A stretch of DNA of 64,000 nt, taken from contig NW_004624881.1 of the NCBI RefSeq assembly GCF_000247695.1, positions 3,387,338 to 3,451,337 on the forward strand, in the 5' to 3' direction. This stretch comes from Heterocephalus glaber. Taxonomy: Eukaryota; Chordata; Mammalia; Rodentia; Bathyergidae. Both the position numbers and the translations under genes were made by a program. This document shows positions 34,051 through 46,500 of the stretch, piece by piece. Numbering within the stretch: position 1 is the stretch's first letter; each line of letters opens with the position of its first letter. The notes under the pieces were generated by a model. The model made no database searches and was not told the origin of the DNA. It saw only the letters and a program-made list of their open reading frames with translations.

Positions 34051-34983
34051 TCCATCTCTTGGCCCTTTTTGCAAAAACCACCAACTCCTGGGTGGCATAG
34101 AACATCCAGTGTAATAATTCTATCATCCTGGGAGTTTATTCCAGATCCTTAAAGTCTGATTGTGTGAGGCCATAAAGGAAATTTAGCTGCCTCATGAGAG
34201 TGTGGATCAGGTGGTGGAAGACACCTAGAGAAGTAGAAAATACATTATTTGTTTCTCAATAAAGAGGAAATATAAGCATGTAGACAATATGAATTCTGTA
34301 AAAGTGTAAAATTAACTAAAGTAACAGAAAGAAGAGGAATTAATGAATAGTTGAACTGCTGTTATAGCTGAACCCATAAAAATAAATGAACTGTTCCTGT
34401 ATTAAGCATTTAATAAAAATTACAATGGGCCAGAAATTCTGCTAAACATCAGGAATCCAGTACCAAACATCTGAAATGACTACAATAAAGAAAATAATTT
34501 ATTGAGAAAGGAAAACCAGAAGGATAATATGGATTCAGGGAGTAAGAGAAAGTTAACAACTTTGAGTAAAATATTAGTTATAGTACCATAAGTTAAACAT
34601 TTATATGTGAATTGTGCATGGATGTAAGGATATATTTGTTTTAAGGCAGAGATCAAAGACACAATGTGTGAAGAAATTAAGTAAAAATTTTAGGAAATAC
34701 TATTCAGCTATAAATAATATCAACACCTATGATTCTCTATAAAAAGAACTATCACATTATAGTTTAATTTTGTAAGAGAACAGAAAATAGTAACGTATTC
34801 TTGAACATGTGTTGTTTATTTTGATTGAATATAGATGATTTATTACATATAAAACATGGATATTTGAAAGTATAAACATTTTACTATAACATTTTATTAC
34901 TTTTCACTTTTCAAAACTTAGATATCCCACATTTCAATGTCTTTAAGTATAGGTTTGAGTGCTGTTAAGAAAAAATTAATCTT

Positions 34984-35063
34984 TTTTTTTGTACTGGGGA
35001 TTGAATTTGGGACCTTATGCTTGCAAGGGAGGTGGCAGAACCACTGAGCTAAATCCCAGGCCC
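34984..35063 (-). mobile_element. ID-type SINE with perfect 17-bp target duplication
   Basis: A short T-run and the complement of a complete ID body lie between identical 17-bp direct repeats at 34967-34983 and 35064-35080 (aagaaaaaattaatctt). The perfect repeats indicate a fairly recent insertion. Confidence 0.95.
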
Positions 35064-35769
35064 AAGAAAAAATTAATCTTCTTTCTTCTAATTTTTACTT
35101 ATTGCTTTGTTATAGTGGAAGTAGAGCTGGAGGGAATGATAGCACAGGCTCAAGAGGAAATTCTCCCTGGTATGAAGAACTTACTTTTTTTCATTAATTC
35201 AATAAATATTACTGAACAACTCTTAGGAACCAGGCAATGCTCTAGGCATTTGATTTCCACCAGTGAATAAGGCGAAGATATTCTAAAAATGTTGGTGGAG
35301 AGAATGATAGTGAAGGATAGACCCAATTTGTGTGTATTATTTAATATGATGGAAGGTGGGATGAGATAGGCAAACTGTGAAGTGGAAACAGGATGGAGGA
35401 CCAGGAAAGTCAGGATTCAAGACTTTTAAAGGTGTGCAGGGTTGGCCCACTACAGGCCACATGTGAGAGATAACTGGAGCAAAGCTCACAGAATTCAGTA
35501 TGACCTTGAGACTCAAAGTAGAGCCATTGGCGCATTCAACATGCTAGCTCTCCCCAGGTGAGGGACAACCATAAACACCCATACTGTAAAACAAAGGAAC
35601 TCATAAAGTTAGCTGAGAGTCTTGAGGATGATTAGAAAATATTTGTCACTAGCTCTTATTTCATTTAATAGATTTATGTAAAAAAGGTTGACACTTATGT
35701 GCTTTTTCTTCTTTTTGTATTCATTTTTCAATTTATACTTTCATTTTGTGTAAAACACGGAAATGGAAG

Positions 35770-36606
35770 ATGATCCCTGAGAATCAGACTTCCAGCAGTG
35801 ATTTCATTCTTCTGGGATTGTTCTCTTCCTCCCACACCAGCCTGGTCTTCTTCTCTCTGTTCATCATTTTCATCCTGACTGTCACAGAAAATGCCCTCCT
35901 GATCCTCCTCATCCAGAGACTCCTGCCTCCACTCTCCAATGTACTTCCTGCTCAGCCACCTCTCCTTTATGGATATCTTGCACATTTCCAACATCTTCCC
36001 CAAAATGATCACCAACTTCCTGTCTGGCACCAGAACTATCTCCTTTGCAGGCTGTGGATTCCAGATCTTCCTGTTCCTGGCCCTGCTAGGTGGCAAGTGC
36101 CTTCTCCTGGCTGCCATGTCCTATGATTCCTATGTGGCCATCAACCACCCCCTATGCTATGCCATGCTCACGAGTGACAGTGTCAGTGTGCGCCTGGCCA
36201 TCAGGTCCTGGCTGGTGGGGATCCTGAACTCCATAGTCCACACAGTCTACATATTTCACTTTCCCTTCTGCCAGACTAGGGTGATTGATCACCCCTTTCT
36301 CCATGATCTCAGTATCTTATGTCAAAATTCTACATACAGTCTTACAAACCAAATCCTCAGAGGCCTCGAAAAAGTCCTTTTCCACCTGTTCCTTCCACAT
36401 GGTTGTGGTTGTTGTGTACTATGGGCCACTTATTTTCACATACATGAGACCTAAATCCTACCACACTCCAGGACAGGATAAGTTCCACTCCATATTCTAC
36501 ACCATCCTCACACCCACCCTCAACTCTGTCATCTACAGCTTCAGGAATAAAGATGCTCTGAAGCCATTGGAAAACATGCTCAAAAATAATTTTCATCATA
36601 AAAAAT
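35770..36606 (+). pseudogene. Olfactory receptor pseudogene, OR2AJ1-like
   Basis: Reading from ATG 35770: N-terminal glycosylation-type N-Q-T-S, then S-S-S-D-F-I-L-L-G-L-F. TM1 is followed by a frameshift near 35930. P-M-Y-like M-Y-F-L-L-S-H-L-S-F-M-D continues, then the C-G-F of TM3 and A-A-M-S-Y-D-S-Y-V-A-I-N (DRY altered to D-S-Y). EC2 is degraded. About 35 codons covering TM5 are deleted around 36340, with a frame change. TM6 (S-T-C-S-F-H-M-V-V) and TM7 (N-S-V-I-Y-S-F, normally N-P-x-I-Y-S) then read to a stop at 36606. The C-terminal H-T-P-G-Q-D-K-F and K-N-N-F-H-H-K-K segments resemble OR2AJ1 as I remember it. No functional product is expected. An ID SINE begins four bases after the stop. 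Confidence 0.88.
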
Positions 36607-36610
36607 AGGT

Positions 36611-36697
36611 AGGGGGCTGAGGTGGTAGCTCAGTGGAAGAGTGCTTGCTTAGCATGCACAAGGTCTTGGGCTCAAAGCCCAGTATCAAAAATAAAAA
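36611..36697 (+). mobile_element. ID-type SINE
   Basis: The body gctgaggtggtagctcagtg...gagtgcttgcttagcatgcac...gggctcaaagcccagtatc with an A-rich tail follows directly after the OR pseudogene. It is closer to the tRNA-Ala-like ID form than the cttgcaagcacaagg type seen elsewhere here. Confidence 0.85.
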
Positions 36698-36699
36698 TT

Positions 36700-38515
36700 A
36701 GATAAGAAAGATACTTGAACTTGTTATATTCACATTTAATGCCCAGAGTGTAGTTATTACTTGTTTTGAAAGAATATAAATGCTGTATGTCTACACTATG
36801 GGGAAGAAACATATTCTAAATCACTAATTGATGAAAAAATAATTTGGAAGATGTTTTGGATATTGAATGCATGCTTTTAATATATACCATGACATGATAT
36901 GAAACAAACTCATCTTGTATTTATAGGCACTAAAAGAAAATAAAACAATGCTTTGAACTTCTAATTAAATGGTAAAAATTTAAGAGAAATACCTTAAAAC
37001 ACTAATCCTGTATATATTACCTGAGAAACATATATCTATATTTCTGGTATTTTTTTGAAACAGAGCAAATTATTTTTTTCAAATTTTACAGTCTGCTATT
37101 TAAATCCACAAATTGAAATCCCTTCTACACTGCTTGCTATGTACTAATAATTTTATTTATTAAAGTGAGAAATACAAATATACACATATAAATCTTAATA
37201 TTCAGGAGAAATATTAGACATATGAGTTAGGAATTAAGCTAGAAACATAGAAGCCCTTATGCCAATACAGAGAAAATTCCAATTTATGTTTTCCCCATGA
37301 GGGGACCCTGAGTTAATCTAATGAAACTGATTTATTAAGAACACTATGACAGGATAAACTTTTGAGTTTGGGAAGATGAACAGTGAGATGTGGATTGAGC
37401 ATCATGTTATGAAATATTAAAGGATGTTTCAGAACATGCACTGCAGGCTCATCTACATCTGCTCCTTCCCAGTGCTTTGCTCCATCCCAGATCTCTGCCC
37501 CAAAGCTCCCTCAGAGTCTGCTCCCTCATGAACACTGTCACCCTGAGGAGATAACTTCGATCATGGGCATATCACTGCCCTTGTGCCATTCCCCACTCCT
37601 GCCCACCCGGTGTGAGGGTTTGGCTTAGGTAAGGTCTTTGTCCCTTATCCCAGGAGTCCAGTCACTCACTTGCAGATGCAGAGGGTTCCTCCACTTCTTC
37701 CCGCTGAGCTGCACTGTGAGGAAGGACATTAGCCTGGGCACCAAGTCTGGATGTACTGCTCATTCCCTGAGACCTTGGGGTAGGAGGGCAAAGGGAGGGT
37801 GAAGAGAGCTCAGGTCCTCCAACCAAGGCATTGAGGGAGACTGCAAATAATCACTTCTCCAGACAAGGTCAACATTTTAGAGACTTTTTTGTGGATCTGT
37901 ATGAGGTTCATGCAAAACAGTGACCTTTGATGGACTTTTCTCAAATGAGCAGATCAACAGCTTCAGTTTGGTGTGGCAAGAGAGCCCAAGAGGCTGATCT
38001 CCTGTGGAGCCCAAGACCCTAAGCCATCACATGAGCTTTGTTAACTCTTAAACTTGGACTTGCATTATTTTGTAAATAATACAATAATAAGTTAAAATAC
38101 AATAAGGGGAATTTTGTTACTTATATACTGCACATATTCCATATCTTTTATGTGGCTCCACACAACTTCTCTTTACTGTGACTCAGTCAAAACATTGAAT
38201 GCACCTGGAAACACAGCTGATGTGGATGATATCATCAACGTGAAACTTATGGGAATGGAGTAGCACCTTTAGGAAGAAACTGGCTGCCTGGTGTTGAAAC
38301 ATTTCCCTGAAATTATAGAATTAACTGATTGTCAGGAAAAATAAGACATTTACTGAATAAGGCTAATGGTCAAATACTGCATGGAGCATCTCTGTCTCCT
38401 ATCAAGTTTACAAATGAATCAAAATGATATTAGGAACAGAATCACTGTGCATCTTGGCTAAAATCACATAAATAAACTCATCTACTGTGAACAGAAAGTA
38501 TAATATTGACAGCAA
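36700..38515. other. Gene-free interval
   Basis: AT-rich to 37400, then more mixed sequence. A GC-richer patch at 37440-37840 has no supportable open frame. I see no gene. Confidence 0.5.
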
Positions 38516-38519
38516 ATGA

Positions 38520-38732
38520 TGGCCAGTCTTGGGGGCACATGCCTCTTTCCAGAGACACAGGTGGCTGAAGAAGGAGGATTGTAAGAGCTAAGCCAGTTTG
38601 CACAACTTAAGAAGATCCTGTCTGAAAATTTAGAATTAATAAAAATAGTAATGCATAAGGCAGCAATGTAGCACACTGTAGAGCACTGTCCTAGCATGTG
38701 CAAGGTCCTGGGCTCCATTCTTAGCACTACAG
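38520..38732 (+). mobile_element. Dimeric B1-ID SINE (B1-dID-like)
   Basis: A 7SL-derived left half (ggccagtcttgggggcacat, ggtggctgaagaaggaggattg, aagatcctgtctgaaaa) is joined by an A-rich linker (about 38627-38657). The right half is an ID-type body (gtagcacactgtagagcact, caaggtcctgggctccattc). This composite is known from squirrel-related and some other non-muroid rodents. Confidence 0.8.
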
Positions 38733-38739
38733 TGACAGC

Positions 38740-41550
38740 AGCATTAAAAGGAAGGATGGCAGGAACTCCCTGGAGTATGGAGAATCCAGTCTGCAACTCT
38801 CTGAGCATGCACAATGTCCAGTGTGTCCCTGAGGACCAGTCCTGCAAAGAGGCCACTGGTGCCCCACTGGGTGTCACAGCAGGGCCAGGAGGACACTTGG
38901 TGACCTTGACCCTGTGGTATCCATGGATCTTGGGTGGATGTGTGCCCTTGATTCACCCACTAACCCCTTCTCAAGTGAAAGTCTGGCATTAAAGCCTCTG
39001 GTCATGTGCTTAGGCTGTGGCTGAGACAGGTAAGAGATTATTTGAGTCCTAACAAGGTACAGGAACTTCTACAGTCTAAGATGTGGCTAAAGAGAGAGGA
39101 AATATGAAATAAAGTTAAATGTTCTACATTCCCTCTGCTGAATCAGGTCTATGTCCTTTATTTGGGGGCCACTATGAGTAAAATTTGGGAATCTATGAGA
39201 AGTGTCACTTTTAACATAGATGCTGATCATTTACATGTGTGATTTAGTGAACAATGTAGGTCGACTGAAGACAAAAATTTTACCCAGTTGTAAACACAAA
39301 CACACTTATATATATACATGTGCACTCACACTCACACACACTGTCATCATATTTATTAGGTCCCACACCCTTTAGGGAACAGAATAGACCCATTAGGAAC
39401 AGAATAGACAAAATATATGATTGTAATTAGAATGTTGTCCTTCTAGTCTGAAGGTTTTAGTTGTGGGGATGGGATTTGGGTTACTCTGACTTTAGAACTT
39501 AGGCTTTGGGCAGACTCACTTGTATAAACAAGCCCATTGTGGGATTAACTCTTCACAGCCTGACTTGGGCATAATCAATATTATGGTCTTCTGTACCACT
39601 TCTCCTTAAGTGTTACAGAGCATAGGTTTCTTTATTCCTTCAGTTCACTGTTTTTGTTTTGTTTTGTTTTCCTATGAGTACAACAAGATCTCAAGGGAAA
39701 TGCATTTTTATCTCCACAGTATTTTAACTGATGTAAATCTGTTGAATATAAAATATTTTTCATGTATGTTTTGTAAAACACTATATGATGAAACTCCACT
39801 AAAGCTTTTATGAGTTATTAATTTCTAAATACCACATTCAGATGAAATAGTAATGGAGTGAGAATGAATTTTTTAAATTTAAAAATAACTATTGAAAATA
39901 ATTTAGATTTTCCTAGGAATCATGGATGTATCACAGTCATCCCTCTTTCTCCACCCACCACTGCCTGATTGTATTGCTTCACAGGTCACATTAGCAGTTT
40001 GTGGCCTTCACTGCTCCACAATCATCTCAGTTGTCAGGGAAATCATAGCAGCACCTGCACAGACACCTGTAGGTGTGGAGAGCTGATGTAGGCCACTGCA
40101 AGCCTGAGGCCAGCACTGGGCATACAGCCCCACTAGGGACATGCAGACTCTCCCCACATGGACAACCCCAGTTCAGGGTCACCCACTGTGCAGGCTGGGA
40201 GGAACCTGCAGGTCCTGTCCACCAGCACAGTGCACTTCCGTGCTGAGTGGGAGAAGGGGAATTATGTCAGACTCTGTGCCCAGATTGTGCAGAAGGGCAG
40301 CATGAATCTAATCTAGCCTGATTACATTCACAGGAGGAAACCCAACACCTGGCTGCCTGCTTAGGTTCCACCTCTGGCTGATGCTGATCCATCCTCCTGG
40401 GGTTTCCTGGGTGTTTATGACTTAGAAGGACACAGTAACATGCACCCTCACTGCGCACTCCAAATCCCTTCAACTCCTACATTCTCTGTATGGTCTCTGT
40501 ATGTTCCTACATGGCTGAAAAAAACCTGCTTATCATTCTGAAGAGACTATCATGATATATAATAAAACCATACTAGAAATTACATTCTTCTTTTTTTACT
40601 AGAATCTGGTATAAAAACACTTGAAGGAAGGAGTCATCTCATGAAGGACTCAGTTCCAGGACACTGAAGAACAATGCTTGAATATTCTGCAGAGGAGATT
40701 TTCTTGGGTCACTTGGCTTCAATTTTATAAGACTGTAAGGTCACATACCTGCTGACAATTTGACTTCATTCTTGTAAGTGGGCATGCAGACACAGGCATG
40801 GTCAGAGTTTCAAAGCCGAGACACATGTGCTGGGAACCAGTGGGTTCCATGTCCTGGGAAGGCTGATCTGGGCCTGGGGTTATAAGGTTTCTGCCTGCCC
40901 TGACTAGGAATGGTCCCTCTGCAAATCTCTGAGTCATTAGGAGAAGCTGCAGGGCATGAAAACAGAAGAAATGAGCTGTTGGCAAAACAGGATGGAGAAT
41001 TTTCTTGGTTTTTTATGCTGTTTTCTTTTTTGATATTTATATTCTTTTAAAAGTCTAACTTTGAGTTCCTAATAAAATTTTTAGTGAACCAAACTTAAAA
41101 ATTAGTATATAAATGCTAAAAGTATATAAAAATCTGCTCTCAAATGGGAAGTAAAAGCATCACTAGTGGTCATGAACAAGTATTAAAATTTGGGTCTACA
41201 ATTGAGATATTTCCATTCATTTACATATGTGCACCTTTCATGTAACTTTTCTTCTTGATGAAATCTGATTTTATAAGTGGACAAACTATCTGAGTTTCAA
41301 TAAAAGCATTAGAGAAATATGTTATTTTGATAAATATACAGATTTAATATATTTTGTTAAAATATGTTTTGCTATCCTCAGGCAAATATGTGAGGTAGAA
41401 AATGGAAATCTTTTTTTCAAAAATTTGTTCTTTATTAAAGAGCTCTAATAGTTGAATATGTCAGTCTTAGTAAAGTAATGAATTGAAATAACTTCTTATT
41501 TATATGTACCACAGCACTGCAGGCACTCTCAGGAAAAGCTAAGCAAATGC
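38740..41550. other. Gene-free interval
   Basis: A TATA/CA-rich short repeat lies at about 39298-39345. 40000-40480 is moderately GC-rich without a recognisable gene. 41000-41500 is AT-rich. A possible 3' splice acceptor (pyrimidine/A-rich then cag, about 41516) precedes the OR at 41554, where OR genes usually have a 5' UTR intron. This is inference only. Confidence 0.45.
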
Positions 41551-41553
41551 CTG

Positions 41554-42492
41554 ATGGAAAATTACAATGAGACCTCTACTGAATTCATCTTCTTGGGCCT
41601 GTTCCCCTCATCAAGCCTTGGCTTTTTCCTCTTCACTCTCACCATCCCCACATTCCTGATGGCCCTGTCTGGTAACCTGAGCATTGTCCTGCTCATCCTC
41701 CTGGATGCCCAGCTCCACACACCCATGTACTTCCTGCTTAGTCAGCTCTCCCTCGTGGACCTCATTTGCATCTGCACCACTGTGCCCAAGATGGCTTCTG
41801 CTTTCCTCTTTGGAAACAAGTCCATCTCCTTCATTGGGTGGGGGGTTCAGTGTTTCTTTTTTGCCATGTTACCAGGTTCAGAAGGACCTATTTTGATGTC
41901 TATGGCCTATGACCATTATGTGGCTATTTGCTTCCCTCTGGACCACCCCATCCACATGAACAGAAGAGTGTGTGTGCTAATGATCCTGAGATCCTGGGGA
42001 ATGGATGTTGTCAACTCCTGTGCTCACATAGTCTACATCCTCTGTATCCCTTACTGCAAGTCCAGGGCCATCAATCATTTCTTCTGTGATATCCCAGCCA
42101 TGGTGACTCTGGCCTGTGGGGATACCTGGGTCTATGAGTACCCTTTGTTCCTCAGCACTGTCATCTTTCTCCTGTTCCCATTCATGGCCATAGTGGGTTC
42201 CTATGTGGGAAATTGCTCCTTGCTGCCTACCCCATATGCTCATAGGAAGGCAGGAAGAAGGCCTATTCCACCTATAGTGCTCACCTCACAGGGGTGACTT
42301 TCTATATTGCACCCTTTTCTTACACATCTCCACCCAATGTCCTTCTGGTCTCCAGCAGAGGACAAGGTGGTGGCTGTCTTCTACACCATCTTCACCCCAG
42401 TGCTCAAACCTGTGATCTATAGCCTGAGGAACAAGGAGGTGCTGGGGGCCCTGGGAAGAGTGGCTGGGAAGTTCCATTCTACAAAAATGTAG
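41554..42492 (+). pseudogene. Olfactory receptor pseudogene, OR2L-like
   Basis: The start M-E-N-Y-N-E-T-S-T-E-F-I-F-L-G-L-F matches the OR2L subfamily pattern. The first 220 or so codons are open. They cover TM1 (G-N), P-M-Y-F-L-L-S-Q-L-S-L-V-D, TM3 with M-A-Y-D-H-Y-V-A-I-C (DRY to DHY), I-N-H-F-F-C-D-I-P-A-M in EC2, and TM5. A frameshift near 42206 is followed by a TAG in the true frame near 42240 (IC3). A second frameshift near 42325 precedes TM7 ([12 protein letters not shown]) and a stop at 42490-42492. The long intact 5' part means loss was comparatively recent. Nearest relative in the window is 50735-51718. Confidence 0.9.
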
Positions 42493-42820
42493 TTAAATTT
42501 CTGCCTCAGTGTTATTGAGCAGTGGATAGGAACAAGAAAATTGTTTAATGTTGAGGCCTCAAAAATTAGAATTAAGGTTTAAGTTTTTTAAATTTTGAGG
42601 TATGATATAATAATTATGTGTTCTAGTATATACAATTTTGCCTTCTTATCTCATCTTTCCAATAAAAATATTGGGCATGAAGTTTTTTCATTTAGGGGCA
42701 ATATTTTATTACTACGGACATATTGAAATGGAAAATGTGGAAAACTTTGCCCTCATTTTGAATGTGTTGCATGATTGAAACCTTTGTTGAATATTTTAAT
42801 TTTAAAGTATTACTGCATGA

Positions 42821-42892
42821 TCAGGGATTTAGCTAAGTGGCACTGTGCCTTCACAGAAGCGAGGTCATGAGTTGGATCCCCAGTACCAAAAA
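42821..42892 (+). mobile_element. ID-type SINE, diverged
   Basis: Order tcagggatttagctaagtgg, a shortened middle, gaggtcatgagttggatccc and cagtaccaaaaag fits an ID body with a short tail. Confidence 0.75.
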
Positions 42893-43474
42893 GAATTTAA
42901 TGTAAAATACACATTGCTGTGAATCCCACTCAAAATACTCACACTCCTTTGAACCCACTTATCCCATTGTCCTTGCTACTTTTCTTACTCTGACCTCTCA
43001 TAATTTATGTGATCAGATAAATCATGATATTGAATTTTCTTGTGTGCAGTGGAATATATAAAGGAAAGCTTCAGGAGTTCACATCTTCACCTACACATAT
43101 CAATTACTACTGTACATCCAGAATTCACACTGACAGAGTATGATGGCACAGAGGACAGAAACTTCCTCTACCTCATGATTACCTGTAACTCCCATCACCT
43201 GCTGACCCACAGGATCTGTGTTCTCAATGCCTTACAAATCTAAATAATAATTCCCATCAGCATATAAGATTCCCACCTAAAATGCAGTGTTTTGAGTGAC
43301 AATGGATAAAAATGGAGCATAATCCATGAAAAAATAGAATATTACCTGGGAATTCTTGATTCTTTAATGAAATATAACTGCACGGATGACCATTCATTAA
43401 TCACAGAAATCCATCCATGTCCTATTCAATCTATGTAGGAATGGTTTGTCTTTATTTCACATATTGTCCACAGT

Positions 43475-43590
43475 GTTTTTGAAATAAGGTGTCACTGTTT
43501 TGCCCAGGGTAGCCTTTAGCTCCTGAGCTCAAGCAGTCCTCTTGCCTCAGCCTCCTGAGTGTCTAACCCATAGGCATGTGCCACTGCAGT
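43475..43590 (-). mobile_element. B1-type (7SL) SINE monomer
   Basis: The plus strand reads the reverse of a B1 monomer: tttttgaaataaggtgtcac, ttgcccagggtagcc, ctcaagcagtcctcttgcct, cagcctcctgagtgtc, aggcatgtgccactgc. Diverged but complete. Confidence 0.88.
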
Positions 43591-43599
43591 ATATAAACT

Positions 43600-46500
43600 T
43601 TTGTCACCCAAGTCTTGCTCTTTACGATGCAGAACAGGCTTCCTTTTAAAAATGGGTATTATTGTTCATCTAAAGAGCTGTGTGCTGTAGTAAATAATTC
43701 CTGTGTGTGAAAGCAAGACATTCAGAGATGATTAAGAGCAACAGCTGCATTTTACTCAAGGTTTGACTCCCAATTTCTTTCCACTTGAGCCCAAGCCCCT
43801 GGCCATCTATGCTCACTGCAGTCACAGTGTGGAAGGTGAAGGCTGGGTCCTGGCCCCTGCACAGCACCCTCAGGATGACAGCACCCTGTGTCTCCTGGGA
43901 CAGGTGGGCCTCAGAGGGTGCCCTGGTCCTCCCATGTCCTGGCTGCCTCACCCTGTGTCACCCACACAAGAGTTTTGGCTCCCTGGAGACACTGCTGCCA
44001 TGGTCAGACTGAGGCCCAGGGTCCCACATGCTCAGCTTCAGCTGTGTCTCCTCCTCAAGCTCCAGGCCCTGGTTCAGGGAGCTGGGTACACCACTGAGAA
44101 AGCCCCAGGTCATGGAAGCCTCCTCAGGCCCTATTCAACATCCAAGGTCTCTCAGCTCCTCCTCCTCACAGTTCAGTCTCCAGGGTCCTGGAGGGCCAAA
44201 CAGGCCCTGCTGTAATACCCAGGTCAATTTGCTGAAGGTGACAGAGAGGAGCTTCAGCTTACAGACACCAGGGCAGTCAGTCTGTGAATTTTAACTTCAG
44301 GAATCATTTTGGCCTGGAATATCAACAATTCAAATATTGTTAAATTCTTATACAAAAATTTGGTGTGATGTTATTCATTTCTGAAGAAAATGCATAAATA
44401 ACTTCTTAGAAGTGAGAAATTTGTGAACATGATTAAGCTTCTTTGTCACAAAAGCTAATTATTGAATATTTTGTGAATAATTCCCTACAATCTCCATAAT
44501 AATATTTTAATTACCAATTTTAATAAGGATAAAATTGTTTCATAATTCAATGGACTTTTCCAAAGGAAATAATTGGAACCTTTAGAATAATGTTTATGTG
44601 ATACTCTAAGATTTTCTACTTATATACTTTTATTAAATAGATTTCATTTCATGCAATTTCTCCCAATACAAAGTGAGAAATAATCAATACATGCAGGCAC
44701 ATCATACCCATGCATGCACTGAGCTACAGCATTAATACAGAGGCTGCCATGATAAACCAGAGCAGGACAGCCCAGAAAGATCCCCAGGAACCTGCCTGGT
44801 CCTCCTCAAGGGAATTTGGAGAGATCTCAGGGCCCCACTGGGGCCACAGCCTCAGGCCAGGCTGTGTCCTCCATGACTGGCTCCCTCCTGTCTGTCTCAG
44901 TGGACATTTCCCAGGGAGACAGCAGTCCTGAGACTCAGTTGGCAGCTATAGGAGGACAGAATCCTGGTGGATACTCAGTCTCCTGGAGGTCCCTGAAAAG
45001 CCAGGTGAGGAGTGAGAGGTTTATAGGTACACTTGTCAGGACAGAACTCAAAAGTTTGACTGAGAAACATGACTGTGTTCTCCTGTGACTGTGGGCTCAT
45101 TGTCCACTGAGTGGATCAGGAGATCTGAGAGAGGTGGTCAGGGCATGAGGTGAAAGAATGCAGTTTGGACTGGCCCACTGATGTTCAGCTGAATTCTGGC
45201 AGAGGGAGGGTCAGTTGGAGGTGGCACTGATAGAGCTTAAGTCTCTTGCTGATTCTCCTTCCGACCCATTCAGCTCCCTGGCCACCTTGACCTGAGCAGC
45301 ATTGTTTCTCCTGGCCCCTCCTCTATGAGCTTTCTGACTTGTAGCTGGCTGCCCATCAAATGCAGTCCAGAGCCAAACTAAACCTCTGTTCTCTATGACA
45401 TGGGTATTGAGTGTGTCTTCCAGCAAGTTGAAAGCTGATCAGTGCAACAGCTAACCGAGGAAGTGAGTGGTTCAAAGTGGGGAGGAATTTTGGTAGGGAT
45501 CCTAATTTTACTTTTATTTATTTTATGGAAGGAGAAATTCTGTTGTGTGCTTGAGAGAACTTAGCTTTAGAATCAGATTGGTATTTGAGTTTGAGGACCA
45601 GCCCTTGTGCAGCAGAAATCCTAGGTTATGAGGTGCAGACACCAGAAGCTAAATCAGCTCATCGTGACCTGTTCTCTGGATGGGGTGGCAATTATTTCAT
45701 TATTCTCTACTGCTTTCTGTTTTACTTTACATGAATCCATTATATTGTGGTCAAATACCTGGAAATTATAAACCTTATTTCAATATGAAAATATGTAATG
45801 AACCTTATGGTAAAAGGAATATAGTACTGGTTAAATTACCAAAATGTGAAATAATAACTTAGTTTTCAAAATTTATAAAAGCCTTTTGGAAGTGATGCAG
45901 GCAACATGTGCATAGTAGCTGTATAGTTATCCAGTTTGTATTTAAATTCAATTTGTGCCAAATTGAGTGCTTATAATATTCATTTACTAAACTTATTTAT
46001 CATTTTGCTTTCTGGACAGAACACACACTTTCAAAAAAACAATAATAGTATCTGCCTTAGGGACCAGCAAAAGCTTTTTGTAGAACCAAATGGGCCTGGT
46101 TCACAGAGACAATCTGAACTTGATGTCACTGTGCAGTCATAGTTGAAAACAATCACATTATATGGATGCTGATAATTTGGTTATGGAGATGGCAGCATTA
46201 GTGGGTGGAGACTCTAAACCCTCACCACTGTCCAGTGCTGTCCTCAGCCAAGTCACGGCCTGAATGTGCACACTGTGTGTTCCCATGGGCAGCCTGTAGG
46301 TGTTCATGTTTGTGTCTCTGCACACTCAGAGAGACCTGAGCACCCCATGTTTACCTTTCGGAAGGTCAAGGCCTGGATTACATGCAGATTTAAAGCTCAT
46401 CTTTCTGCTGTGAACATGTACAATAAAGCAGAAGTCATTCTCAGTCCAGAACAAAATTCAAAGCACATATTAATGCAATTGATTTCTGTGCATCAAAAAG

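Noticed and set aside
43763..44215. 150-codon open frame on the plus strand
   Set aside because: Overlapped by similarly long frames in other phases in GC-rich DNA, with no motif, domain or splice context, and no recognisable protein.
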